This document shows positions 33,971 to 43,255 of a stretch of 64,000 nt of DNA, piece by piece; position 1 is the stretch's first letter; every line of letters begins with the position of its first letter. Position numbers and translations under genes: made by a program. The notes under the pieces were generated by a model. It was not told the DNA's origin. It ran no database searches and was given only the letters and a program-made list of their open reading frames with translations. Where the stretch lies: NCBI GenBank assembly GCA_015233565.1, contig JADFXM010000008.1, positions 1 through 64,000 on the forward strand. The letters run 5' to 3'. This stretch comes from Candidatus Rifleibacteriota bacterium. Lineage in GTDB: Bacteria > Muiribacteriota > Ozemobacteria > Ozemobacterales > Ozemobacteraceae.

Positions 33971-36070
33971 CTAAAAAGTGTAGTCTGCCTTCAGGTAGTA
34001 ATTTCGCGGAATATCAGTTAGAATTTCGCTGATAAAAATGCCGTATTCTTTATGGTAAGGTTGAAAGGCGTTTTGAACACCTGCGCTCCATTCGACTGAT
34101 GGGCTGAAGTGATGACTGATGCGAAAATCCACTCTTGAATAAGAAGGGATTTCTATTCGATTATTCACCGAATATTCAGTTTTATTAACCCAATTTAGAA
34201 TTGCATCGAGTTCCCAGCCTTTTTTTGGTTCGTGAGAGAATCTTGCGAACCACTTCCGATCGGGAAACCCTCCCGTATATAGAAAATTTTCCTGCGAAGT
34301 TTGCCAGTTCCAGGTGTATCCGGACGATATTTTGAGGTTTTGTGCAGGTTGCCAATTAGAACTAAACTCAAACCCCTTAGTGGTTTGTTTTGCATTATTT
34401 CCCAAGGTGGATAATACCTCGAGATACGGAATAGGATCTACGCCAACCTGAGTGGTTAATAACTCGTGACTATATAAATTTTCATATTGGTTTCTGAAAG
34501 CAGCCAAATCAATAGACAATGTAGGATTTGGATTAATCCTGTAACCAATTTCCTTTGAAAACAGAATTTGAGGGGCCACATTAAGGGGGGATTTAAAATT
34601 CGCAAAAATCGGCAAATCAGGAAGGCCCGGTGCCGGGTTTGGAACGCTTCCGACCGGACCCAAAAAACTTTTTTCCTCCATTAAACCTCGTGAAGGGAAT
34701 TGTACCGCTCGACTTACTGCTCCCCAAATCGATTGTTTTTTGTCTAACTTCCATAAAAGTCTCGCGGATGGCTGATTTTCACCTTTGCTCAAGGAAAATT
34801 TATCAAATCTTGAACCCAAAGTTAAGGAAAATTTATCAGGGCGAAGAGTTATCTCATCTTGAACGAAAACCCCAAATAGTTGAGTGGTTTTTTGCAAAGA
34901 ATCCAATTTGAAAAGTGCTCCATCAGACAAGCTATCTTTAACAGTACGAGTTTGAAATCCATATAGAAAATCCTGGTTTTTTGAGGGTTTAAATTTATTT
35001 TGGGCTTCGAATTCCAAGACATCCAAGGCTTGCCCAAAAATGGAATCATGGCGCATAAACCTATCAAATGACAGACTTGCTTCCCACACATTTTGAGGTT
35101 TTGGGTTGTATTTCCAACTGAAAATCAAATTTCCATCAAAAGTTGAAATTGGGTAAAATGTTTTTTGAGAATAATCTGGAGAAAGGAGGTTGGGTTCGTA
35201 AGAGCCTTCATTCCCATTTGATTGATATAGTTCCCCTTGGAATCTGAAGGAATGTTTGGAGCCTTTGTTCCAATCGCTTCTAAACCCGATTTTTTGGGTT
35301 CCCCAGGCATCGTCTATTCCGGAGTTGGAAAAATCACGATAGTGACTTTTTTGGGTGCCTTTAAGGAAAAACCTGAAGGCTCCTCCATTTTCCATGTCCC
35401 CTCCGAAACGATATTCTAAATTATGCCCATCGCCTGTTCCGTAGTTCAACCCTAAGTGTCCACCTTTAGTATCCTGGGAAACCTTGGTAATGATGTTTAT
35501 TACCCCACTGACGGCATTAGCACCCCATACGGCTGCTCCTGGGCCTCTTAAAACTTCGATTCGGTCAATATCTTTCATAATGAAATCAAGACCATCCCAA
35601 TAAACTCCGCTAAATAATGGCGCATAAACTGAGCGACCATCGACTAATACTAAAAAAGATCCCGCAGAATAACTATTTGGACTTCTTGAGTTAATAGCCC
35701 ATCTGTTTGAATTCATTTGGGCAACGTACAAGCCCGGAACCAAGCGCAAGGCATCTGGAATATTTTCCACGCCGGCTCTTCGAATGTCCTCTGAAGTCAG
35801 AACAAAAACAGCACCGGGAGTATCCAAAAGATCTTCGCTTTTCTTGGAAGAGTTTTTTATCTCAACCGTCATTAACTCTTCTATACCCAAGTTGGTATAG
35901 TCGCAGGTGTCTCTTGAAATTATTGATGCAAAAATCGAAGTTTCCCCGAAAACGAACAAAAATAAAAAAACGCCGAGTAAGAAGAATGAACAAGAATGGT
36001 TTGTCTTGCATGGGAGGAGTGACCAATTCATTGTGGATACAGGTTTTGAGGGTTTACAAGGCAAAATCAT
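33971..36070 (-). CDS. TonB-dependent outer-membrane receptor (first of tandem pair)
   Basis: This is a 699-residue paralogue of the receptor at 31873-33942. They share long identical runs in the plug (DIDRIEVLRGPGAAVWGANA) and the barrel (VFVQDEITLRPDKFSLTLGS). The export signal lies around residues 28-48 (FFLLGVFLFLFVFGETSIFA), so the start may be the ATG at 36031 rather than 36070; neither has a good binding site. Only about 28 bases separate it from the next receptor gene, so the pair is cotranscribed and arose by tandem duplication. The extracellular-loop regions differ more, hinting at different ligands. Confidence 0.9.
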   Translation of the reverse strand: MILPCKPSKPVSTMNWSLLPCKTNHSCSFFLLGVFLFLFVFGETSIFASIISRDTCDYTNLGIEELMTVEIKNSSKKSEDLLDTPGAVFVLTSEDIRRAGVENIPDALRLVPGLYVAQMNSNRWAINSRSPNSYSAGSFLVLVDGRSVYAPLFSGVYWDGLDFIMKDIDRIEVLRGPGAAVWGANAVSGVINIITKVSQDTKGGHLGLNYGTGDGHNLEYRFGGDMENGGAFRFFLKGTQKSHYRDFSNSGIDDAWGTQKIGFRSDWNKGSKHSFRFQGELYQSNGNEGSYEPNLLSPDYSQKTFYPISTFDGNLIFSWKYNPKPQNVWEASLSFDRFMRHDSIFGQALDVLEFEAQNKFKPSKNQDFLYGFQTRTVKDSLSDGALFKLDSLQKTTQLFGVFVQDEITLRPDKFSLTLGSRFDKFSLSKGENQPSARLLWKLDKKQSIWGAVSRAVQFPSRGLMEEKSFLGPVGSVPNPAPGLPDLPIFANFKSPLNVAPQILFSKEIGYRINPNPTLSIDLAAFRNQYENLYSHELLTTQVGVDPIPYLEVLSTLGNNAKQTTKGFEFSSNWQPAQNLKISSGYTWNWQTSQENFLYTGGFPDRKWFARFSHEPKKGWELDAILNWVNKTEYSVNNRIEIPSYSRVDFRISHHFSPSVEWSAGVQNAFQPYHKEYGIFISEILTDIPRNYYLKADYTF

Positions 36071-36152
36071 TTTGAATTTCTCACTATGGATTTTTTTTTG
36101 TCATTAAAGAAAACCAGTTGAATCTCTCGTTAATCTGAAATCTTTAGTATCA

Positions 36153-37586
36153 TTATTTTATGGTCGAATTGGGGAGGGTAAAAAAGAAAGTTGCGCCTTT
36201 GTTTATTACGCTTTCGGCCCAGATTTTTCCGCTGTGGCGATGGATAATGCGTTGAACTGTGGCGAGTCCAACCCCGGTTCCCTGGAAGTCTTTTGGGGAA
36301 TGCAATCTTTGAAAGGCTCCGAAAAGCTTATTTGAATAAGCCATATCAAATCCGGCGCCGTTGTCCTTAACGAAATACACAATTGCTCCGTCTTTTTCTA
36401 TGGTTCCTAGTTCGATTTGGGATATTGGAACTTTCCCTGAATATTTCCAGGCGTTGGAAAGAAGATTTTGCAATGCAGCCTTCATCAGTGTTAAATCAGC
36501 GAGTACCGGCAACGAGGGTGGATATTTGAATTCTACCTTGCGCTCAGGTTCAGCATTTCGGAGCTCTTCATCTATTTCTTTGGCAATTTCGGACAAATCA
36601 AATTGCGACGATTTATATTCACTTCTTTCAATGCGTGATAGCGCCAAAATAGCCTCAATGAGTTCATTCATTTTTTTGCAGCCGCTGCATATGCGCTCAA
36701 TATATTCTTGCGCATCCGGTTCAAGGGAATCGTTAAAGTCTTCTTTCAAGGCCACTGCGAAACCATTAACGGCTCTCAATGGTGCCCGAAGATCATGCGA
36801 AACTGAAAAACTGAAGGATTCAGCCATTTCCATGGCCCGTTTAAGGCCTTCTTCTGCTTGTTTTCTTGTACTTATCTCTTTTTGAATTTGATCAAGCATT
36901 TCAAAAAAACAATTTTTGAGCAAGGAAATTTCATCATTGGTGTTTTCAATTTCTGTGCGAAGAGAATAATCTTTGGAAACTGATATCTCATTTGCTGTTC
37001 TAGCCAAGAGAAGGATGGGTCGAATGATCTTTTTTAACATCAATGATGTAAAAAAATTGATAATCCCCATCGAAACTAAAAAGCCAATTACACTGAGAAA
37101 TGAAAAATGCCAAAGCATTTTCCAGACTGAGGATAAACTTGCTGAAATGATTAGAGTTCCAAGTAAATTTCCGAAGCGGTTGTCTTCGAAATGGATTTCT
37201 TTTACCAGATCAAAATGATCTAATTGAAGGAAGACTCCGGAAGAAGCGGTTAAATGGTGAGATACGGAATCTTCTTTAGAATCTTTAGAAAAATATTGTG
37301 CAAAAACGCTTTTTGACGGGAGGAGCAGCCAGGCGGAGGTGATATCGGGATCACCTTTGAGGGCTGAAATTGTTTTCATGGCTGAATCAGGATCGTTAAA
37401 CGCAAGTGAGGCAGTGACATTTTCCGCAATAATAGAAGCCTCCCCTGAGATTTGTTCAACGGAATATTCTCTAAGGGAAAAGAAGGCAAAGATTAGGAAA
37501 AAAGAACATATTGCGAAGAGTCCTGCTGCACTTGCTCCCCAGACTAGAATTTTGAATTTATCAGAGAGCGAAAAATGGGAAAACAT
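36153..37586 (-). CDS. Membrane HAMP-histidine kinase of YfiR/TonB cluster
   Basis: This is a 477-residue sensor kinase. Membrane helices at about 13-36 and 157-179 flank a periplasmic domain of roughly 120 residues resembling CHASE8-type sensors (EASIIAENVTASLAFNDPDS). HAMP, HisKA (His264 in FSVSHDLRAPLRAV) and HATPase (DNGAGFDMAYSNKLFG, GTGVGLATVQRII) follow. ATG at 37586, four bases after the YfiR stop, is preferred over a TTG in frame at 37610. The adjacent YfiR-like protein is exported and could bind this kinase's periplasmic domain. There is no receiver on this protein. Confidence 0.9.
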   Translation of the reverse strand: MFSHFSLSDKFKILVWGASAAGLFAICSFFLIFAFFSLREYSVEQISGEASIIAENVTASLAFNDPDSAMKTISALKGDPDITSAWLLLPSKSVFAQYFSKDSKEDSVSHHLTASSGVFLQLDHFDLVKEIHFEDNRFGNLLGTLIISASLSSVWKMLWHFSFLSVIGFLVSMGIINFFTSLMLKKIIRPILLLARTANEISVSKDYSLRTEIENTNDEISLLKNCFFEMLDQIQKEISTRKQAEEGLKRAMEMAESFSFSVSHDLRAPLRAVNGFAVALKEDFNDSLEPDAQEYIERICSGCKKMNELIEAILALSRIERSEYKSSQFDLSEIAKEIDEELRNAEPERKVEFKYPPSLPVLADLTLMKAALQNLLSNAWKYSGKVPISQIELGTIEKDGAIVYFVKDNGAGFDMAYSNKLFGAFQRLHSPKDFQGTGVGLATVQRIIHRHSGKIWAESVINKGATFFFTLPNSTIK

Positions 37587-37590
37587 TTTT

Positions 37591-38190
37591 TTAAAATACC
37601 TTCTTGGCAAGTTTTAGCAATTTTGAACTGATTTTTAGCCCTGCTTTGGAGGCATTATTATTGCTTATTGAAAAACGAATTTTATTATCCTCCAGGAAAA
37701 AGGCTATTATTCCACCATTTTGAAGGAATGAGTCGCCTTCACCGATTGTTAAGAGTCCCTTCAATTTTTCAGGGTCAATTTCAGGCTCTTTTGAGGAGGT
37801 TGAAAAATAAATTATTTGGCATTTCTCATCAATCTCACTGAGAGATTCAACATTGACTGGTTGGGATTTTATTGTTTTGTTGGCAAGAATTTTTTTTGCA
37901 GTTTCCGCAAATGGCTGATTGTTGAAAATTCCAATTTTGAATGGTTTATCTGAAGAAAGGCTTTCGGAAGGCCATTCTACAAACATAGGAAAATTGATCA
38001 AAAAAGCCGATTTTACCGAAAATTCATCTTGAGAGAAGGTAATATTAAGAGGCCAGAAAAAAAACAATGCAATAATGGCAAAAATTCCTTTTTTTTCGAA
38101 GGAAAAAGCAATTTTCCAAAGTTTTTTATACATAAAATTATTTTGGGTCCCAAAAAAAATAATAGCTTGAGAGGAGAATTTCAACTTCAT
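37591..38190 (-). CDS. YfiR-family periplasmic protein (DUF4154)
   Basis: This protein of about 199 residues has an export helix (KKGIFAIIALFFFWPLNITF) followed by the YfiR pattern: VKSAFLINFPMFVEWPSES, PFKIGIFNNQPFAE, KCQIIYFSTSS, LLTIGEGDSFLQNGGIIAFF and IRFSISNNNASKAGLKISSKLLKLAK. YfiR proteins control a periplasmic-sensing partner in other bacteria. ATG at 38190 has AGGAG ten bases upstream; ATG at 38133, nearer the signal helix, is the alternative. The frame runs open further upstream without support. It sits between hybrid kinases and a membrane kinase, the usual YfiR/TonB/kinase neighbourhood. Confidence 0.85.
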   Translation of the reverse strand: MKLKFSSQAIIFFGTQNNFMYKKLWKIAFSFEKKGIFAIIALFFFWPLNITFSQDEFSVKSAFLINFPMFVEWPSESLSSDKPFKIGIFNNQPFAETAKKILANKTIKSQPVNVESLSEIDEKCQIIYFSTSSKEPEIDPEKLKGLLTIGEGDSFLQNGGIIAFFLEDNKIRFSISNNNASKAGLKISSKLLKLAKKVF

Positions 38191-38371
38191 TTTTTTGAAA
38201 CTCCTAACTGCGGTAAAATAATTGTTTTCAACGGTTCCTGTCAAGAAATATTTTGGATTGAAAGTGTTTCCTATCTCTATTATACGCAACAGAGTAAAAA
38301 TTGGGTATCTTCTCAATAATTCAATGTAACCGTTTGATGTTCTATTTTTGTCATTGAATTTAAGCATTTTA

Positions 38372-38398
38372 TAGTGAAAAAAATCAATTTTTTCACCA
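38372..38398 (-). terminator. Possible hairpin / degenerate repeat family 3 end
   Basis: GTGAAAAAA and TTTTTTCAC form a nine-base stem around a short loop, between the stop of the hybrid kinase and the YfiR gene. It may be a terminator or a decayed copy of repeat family 3 (TTTTTTCAC...CTTC). It lacks a clear T-run. Confidence 0.35.
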
Positions 38399-38430
38399 CT
38401 TCCATGCAAATCTTTTGTTATTGGAAAGCG

Positions 38431-40560
38431 TTAATCAAGTTCTTTCTTGAATCTTTCTATTGTTTCTTTGATTGTTTTAAAAAATTCATTTCTTTTAATT
38501 GGTTTGGTAATGCACCCGTCCATTCCGGAATCGAGAAAAATCTGTTTCTCTATTTCAAGGGCATAAGCTGTGAGTGCCAAAATGGGAGTATACGTTCTGC
38601 GGAATTTTTCCAATTCCCGGATTTTTTGGGTAGCTAGCATCCCATCAAAATCAGGTAATTGAATATCCATCAAAATCAAATCGAAATTTTCTTTTTCAAT
38701 AAGTGCGATTGCTTTGGAAGCGGATTCTGCTCCAACCGGGTCATAATTCATTTTTCCAAGAAGAGCGGTTGCCAATAGGCGATTGGAGGCCTCATCTTCA
38801 ACTACCAGAACCCTGAATTTTCTCACAGGAATTTCCGGTGAAGTTACGTTTATGGGGATTTCCAATTTTGGGGGACCCTCAGTGATAATTTTTTCTGGGG
38901 TAACAATAGGAATTCCGACTGAAATGGTGAAATTAAATTCAGAACCTTTTTGGGGTTCGCTGTTAAACCAGATTTTTCCTTGCATCATGGAAGTTAATTT
39001 CTTAACAATAGCTAACCCTAAACCGGTTCCTTCACATCTTTGGGCTGCTGTGTCCTCTATTTGAAAAAATGGAATAAACAGTTTACTTTGTTTGTCTGGG
39101 GGGATTCCTATGCCGGTGTCAATTACTGAAAATTGCAAAGTAATGGTGTCTCCAGTGTGAGGTAAATTAGCGGAACCGCTGTCGTTTGTACCTTCCCTCC
39201 ATTTGGACACTTTAATTTTTATTCCACCTTCATTTGTAAATTTGACTGAATTCGTGGCTAAGTTCAAAATAACCTGGCGAATTCTAAGTGGGTCAGCAAT
39301 TATTTGATTTGGCAAATCTTCCTCAATCTCCAGAGTCACGGTTAGCCCTTTGTTTTTGGCGATCGCCTCAATTGTTTCTTTTACTTCATCAAGAGTGGCT
39401 TTCAGATCCATTGTGGTGGGGGAAATTTTCATCTCGCCAGCTTCGATTTTTGAAAAATCAAGCAATTCACCAATCAAACCCAGCAGGTCTTTGCATCTTT
39501 GATTGATTATCTGAATATATCTTTTTTGTTCAAGTGTGGGATTGGTATCAATGAGGAGCTCAGTGAAGCCGATTATCGGATTGAGAGGAGTTCTGAGTTC
39601 GTGGACGACATTTGCTAAAAAGCGATCTTTTGTTTTGATAATTGCTTCAGTTTCAGCTTTGGTTTTGCTAGTTGTTTCGAAAAGTTTTGAATCGGTCAAA
39701 TCAATAAGTGAAAGAAAAATTTCTGTACCATTTGAACTGTTGGAAGGGAGCAGATGCCATTGAAAGGATACGCTCTTTTCTTTTCCGGAGGAGGTCAGGA
39801 GAATTGATTCACCCTCATGTTTTTTTTCCCCTCGGTAGAATTTCAAAACATTTTTTCTAATTTCCATCCACGCGTTAGGGGGGACGAATCTTTTTATTTC
39901 TGAAGTAATTTTGGTGGTGTCCTCGCATTCCAGAAGGGAAAGTGCTGCTTTATTTGAGTTTATGATCCTGAGATTTGAAAAGGCATGGATAATTGCTTCA
40001 GGGACTTCATCAAAATATTTCTGAAGATTCTCAATTTCATAAGTGTTTAATTCGCGAAAGAAATTTTCCAATCTTGTACAATCAATCTCGAAAATGGAAA
40101 CCGGCACTACATCAAAAAGAGCACGGAATTTTTCTTGTTCCTCAGTAAGAGCTTTCTCAATGGCCCTCATCTCTCTTCTGAGCGCTGCCTGACGGAGTTC
40201 GCGTTCAACTACTGGGTATAGCCTGGCGAGCTGGTCTTTGAGGACGATGTCGTGTGCCCCATCTTTCATTGCTTCAATAGCAATTTCTTCCTCAATCATT
40301 CCGGAAATTAGAATGAAGGGGAGATCGATCTCTTTTATTTTCAATAAAGCGAGAGCTTCCAATGCGCTGAATTTTTGCAGATTATAGTTGGCAAAAATTA
40401 TATCCCAGGACTTCGAGTCGATCGCACTTAGGAAAGCTTCGCGAGTCTCGATTCTTTCAATTTCAACTTTCCATTTTTGGGAACGTTGAAGCGCCAACCA
40501 GAGGATTTGGGTTTCATCCTCGGAATCCTCGACCAGGAGTACTCGTAAAATTTCCGTCAT
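38431..40560 (-). CDS. Hybrid kinase with degenerate N-terminal receiver (REC*-HisKA-HATPase-REC)
   Basis: This is a 709-residue soluble hybrid kinase. The first receiver (6-125) has EDSED at 11-15 but Asn58 where the phospho-acceptor Asp should be (DIIFANYNL), so it probably cannot be phosphorylated. A PAS-like region follows (about 145-290). Then comes HisKA with His near 320 (VVHELRTPLNP), a HATPase ([12 protein letters not shown]) and a C-terminal receiver with intact Asp in LILMDIQLPDFDG. It is a tandem paralogue of 40650-42710, whose equivalent Asp is intact. The upstream kinase or the stand-alone receiver may act on its C-terminal receiver. Confidence 0.9.
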   Translation of the reverse strand: MTEILRVLLVEDSEDETQILWLALQRSQKWKVEIERIETREAFLSAIDSKSWDIIFANYNLQKFSALEALALLKIKEIDLPFILISGMIEEEIAIEAMKDGAHDIVLKDQLARLYPVVERELRQAALRREMRAIEKALTEEQEKFRALFDVVPVSIFEIDCTRLENFFRELNTYEIENLQKYFDEVPEAIIHAFSNLRIINSNKAALSLLECEDTTKITSEIKRFVPPNAWMEIRKNVLKFYRGEKKHEGESILLTSSGKEKSVSFQWHLLPSNSSNGTEIFLSLIDLTDSKLFETTSKTKAETEAIIKTKDRFLANVVHELRTPLNPIIGFTELLIDTNPTLEQKRYIQIINQRCKDLLGLIGELLDFSKIEAGEMKISPTTMDLKATLDEVKETIEAIAKNKGLTVTLEIEEDLPNQIIADPLRIRQVILNLATNSVKFTNEGGIKIKVSKWREGTNDSGSANLPHTGDTITLQFSVIDTGIGIPPDKQSKLFIPFFQIEDTAAQRCEGTGLGLAIVKKLTSMMQGKIWFNSEPQKGSEFNFTISVGIPIVTPEKIITEGPPKLEIPINVTSPEIPVRKFRVLVVEDEASNRLLATALLGKMNYDPVGAESASKAIALIEKENFDLILMDIQLPDFDGMLATQKIRELEKFRRTYTPILALTAYALEIEKQIFLDSGMDGCITKPIKRNEFFKTIKETIERFKKELD

Positions 40561-40649
40561 GTCGGATACTTCGGGGTTTGTCTCTTATTTCCAGAATAAA
40601 AAATGAGGAAATGGTATGTATGAATTATTGTGGCTAGTAGTGCGAAAAT

Positions 40650-42710
40650 TTAGGTATAAAATTTTGCTGCTACTTCTTTTATTACTTTGTAGAATTCATC
40701 CCTGTTTATTGGTTTGGCTAGAAAAGCATCCATTCCGCTGTTTAAAAATCGCTCTTTGTCAATTTCACTTGCATACGCTGTCAGGGCAACAATAGGGGTG
40801 TGCTTGCTTTTGATTTTATCCATTTCACGAATTCGCGCTGTTGCTGCAATTCCATCCATTTCGGGCATTTGGATATCCATAAGAAGAATGTCAAAGGTCT
40901 CTTGCTCAATTATTTCAAGCGCTCTGAGACCATTTTCAACATATTTAACATCATGGTCCATTTTTTTCAACAGAGAAACAGCCAAATGACGGTTGGAAGG
41001 CTCATCTTCAACAACCAATACTCTTAAATTTCTGCCTAATTCTGCTTTATTTTTAGCTGATTTTGGTAAAGGTTCTTCTTCAGGTAATTTTTCAAAACCG
41101 AGTATGACGTGGAAAATGCTTCCAACGCCAGTTTCGCTCTCGACCCAGATTTTTCCCTCGAGCATCTCAACTACTCGCCTCACGATTGCCAGACCAAGTC
41201 CGGTTCCACCGAATTTTCTGGCAGTAGTATTATCAACTTGGGTAAATGGTGCGAAAATCGATTCAATTTTGTCGGGAGGAATTCCAATACCTGTATCTTT
41301 CAAGGAGAAGTGCAGATAAACAAATTTGCTTTGATAGGGTGTTCTTTCGGTATCAATGGAAATATCCAGGGTAATTGCCCCGGTTTCAGTAAATTTCACT
41401 GAGTTGGATAGCAAGTTATTCAATATCTGGCGAACATGTGTTGGATCGCCAATCAATCGCGTTGGAGCTTCGGGGGCGATGTCCCAATTAATTTGAAGTC
41501 CTTTGGAACTGGCAAATGGCCCGATTCTTTGAACTGAATCCATGATGAGCTGCTTAAGATGGAATTCAATTGTTTTGGGCTTAGTATCATAAGACTCCAT
41601 TTGTGAAAATTCAAGCAGGTCATCGATAACAGCAAGAAGGTCATAACTTCTTTGTTTGATGATTTCGAGGTATTCACGTTGGTCGGGAGGAAGTTCCATT
41701 TCAAGAAGGAGCTCAGTGAAACCGATTACTGGATTAAGAGGAGTTCTCAACTCGTGCGTCATATTGGCAAGGAATTGATCCTTTGCTCGATTTGCCGCTT
41801 CAGCTGCTTCTTTGGCTTTTAATAACTCAGTTTCCATTAGTTTTCGGTCGGTAAGGTCTATGAATGAAACTAGAAGTCTTCCAAGGGTTTTTTCATACCC
41901 GGATAATAATTTCAATTGAAAAGCAACATTTTTTCTTTTTCCCTCAAGAGTTACGAGAGTTTTTTCCCCTTCAACGGAAACTTTTCCTTCGGCTAAAGCC
42001 ACGAATTCTTCCCGAATTACGTTGCTTGAAGTAAACTCAAATACTTTATCGATTTTGTCATAAAGTGATTTGAAGTTTGATGCTTCGAATAGTCTTAATG
42101 AAGCCAAATTTGTTCTAAGAACTCGAACACGGGAAGAACATTCTTTGATTGCTTCAGGGTGGTCTTTAAAATGTTGACGAAAATCTTTTACTCCTCTTTC
42201 GGAAAGACAATCAAAATAGTCTTTTACCAAGGAGAGGTCTTCTTCCCAGAGGGAGACGGGGGAATTTTCGAAGAGGTCGCGATATCTTTTTTGTTCTTCC
42301 TTAAGGGCATCTTCCGCAACTCTTCTTTCTCTTCGGACTTGAACTTCGCGTAGTTCTCTTTCTATAGCCGGAATAAGGCGTGCAAGTTTGTTTTTCAGGA
42401 TATAGTCGTGAGCTCCGGCTCTCATTGCTTCTACGGCCGTTTCTTCGCCGATGACTCCTGAGACAAGGATAAAAGGAAGGTCATATTTTTTGATTTTTAG
42501 GATCGCAAGTGCTTCCATGCCGCTAAAATTTGGCATTGAATAATCGGCAATTACGATGTCCCAGTTGTGCTTATCTAGGGAATTTAAAAAATCTTCCCTG
42601 GTGTCAACCCGCTCGAAAACTAACGGTGAAAAGCCGGCTTTTTCCAGTACTCTTTTTAATAAAAGAGCATCGTCCTCTGAGTCTTCTACAATCAATACGT
42701 TTAGGGGCAT
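40650..42710 (-). CDS. Hybrid kinase (REC-HisKA-HATPase-REC)
   Basis: This is a 686-residue soluble hybrid kinase. The N-terminal receiver has phospho-acceptor Asp56 (DIVIADYSMP); a PAS-like middle, a coiled coil, HisKA with His near 319 (MTHELRTPLNP), HATPase ([12 protein letters not shown]) and a C-terminal receiver (ILLMDIQMPEMDG) follow. GGGAG is about five bases before the ATG, and the start is only ten bases after the Rcp1-like receiver gene, so the two are coupled. It shares domain order and much of its sequence with 38431-40560, a tandem duplication. Confidence 0.92.
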   Translation of the reverse strand: MPLNVLIVEDSEDDALLLKRVLEKAGFSPLVFERVDTREDFLNSLDKHNWDIVIADYSMPNFSGMEALAILKIKKYDLPFILVSGVIGEETAVEAMRAGAHDYILKNKLARLIPAIERELREVQVRRERRVAEDALKEEQKRYRDLFENSPVSLWEEDLSLVKDYFDCLSERGVKDFRQHFKDHPEAIKECSSRVRVLRTNLASLRLFEASNFKSLYDKIDKVFEFTSSNVIREEFVALAEGKVSVEGEKTLVTLEGKRKNVAFQLKLLSGYEKTLGRLLVSFIDLTDRKLMETELLKAKEAAEAANRAKDQFLANMTHELRTPLNPVIGFTELLLEMELPPDQREYLEIIKQRSYDLLAVIDDLLEFSQMESYDTKPKTIEFHLKQLIMDSVQRIGPFASSKGLQINWDIAPEAPTRLIGDPTHVRQILNNLLSNSVKFTETGAITLDISIDTERTPYQSKFVYLHFSLKDTGIGIPPDKIESIFAPFTQVDNTTARKFGGTGLGLAIVRRVVEMLEGKIWVESETGVGSIFHVILGFEKLPEEEPLPKSAKNKAELGRNLRVLVVEDEPSNRHLAVSLLKKMDHDVKYVENGLRALEIIEQETFDILLMDIQMPEMDGIAATARIREMDKIKSKHTPIVALTAYASEIDKERFLNSGMDAFLAKPINRDEFYKVIKEVAAKFYT

Positions 42711-42720
42711 TGGTTTCTCC

Positions 42721-43164
42721 CTATCTGGCGAAGACTGGAGATTCGTTCAAAAATAGCCAGTATAAGCCAATCTGTTCGACTGCTGAAATGAATTTGTCAA
42801 AGTCAACTGGTTTGCGAATGAAGCTATTGCCGCCGAGATTGTAACTTTCCACTATATCTTGTTGTTCGGAGGAAGTAGTAAGAACTATTACCGGAAGTAA
42901 TTTCGTTTTTTCATTGGCGCGAAGGTTTCTTAAGACCTCTAGGCCGTCGACTTTGGGAAGCTTTAAATCGAGAAGAATGATTGCCGGCATCAGAGACATG
43001 TCGCGGCTGGCATAAGAACCTTTACCGAAGAGGAAATCCAGAGCTTCTGCGCCGTCACGAGCAACCACAATTTCGTAATCGATTTTTTTCTTTTTGAATG
43101 CCCTGAGAGTTAGCATTTCATCGTCGGGATTGTCTTCGACGAGCAAAATCATCTTTTTTGGCAT
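42721..43164 (-). CDS. Rcp1-like stand-alone response regulator
   Basis: This is a 147-residue receiver of the Rcp1/CheY subfamily (LLVEDNPDDEMLTLRAFKK, phospho-acceptor Asp in IILLDLKLPKVDGL, VLTTSSEQQDI, Lys in FIRKPVDF). Such proteins typically carry phosphate from PAS- or phytochrome-type kinases. ATG at 43164 has AGGAG nine bases upstream; the frame extends 12 codons further without support. The gene lies between a PAS kinase and the hybrid kinase, so it is a likely shuttle between them. Confidence 0.92.
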   Translation of the reverse strand: MPKKMILLVEDNPDDEMLTLRAFKKKKIDYEIVVARDGAEALDFLFGKGSYASRDMSLMPAIILLDLKLPKVDGLEVLRNLRANEKTKLLPVIVLTTSSEQQDIVESYNLGGNSFIRKPVDFDKFISAVEQIGLYWLFLNESPVFAR

Positions 43165-43255
43165 TTTTTTTTTCTCCTGAATACTCAATTGATAGATCAT
43201 AACCTATTTTTTTTAGGAAATAAAGAAAAAAAGAGTTTACAACTTTGTATAAAAT

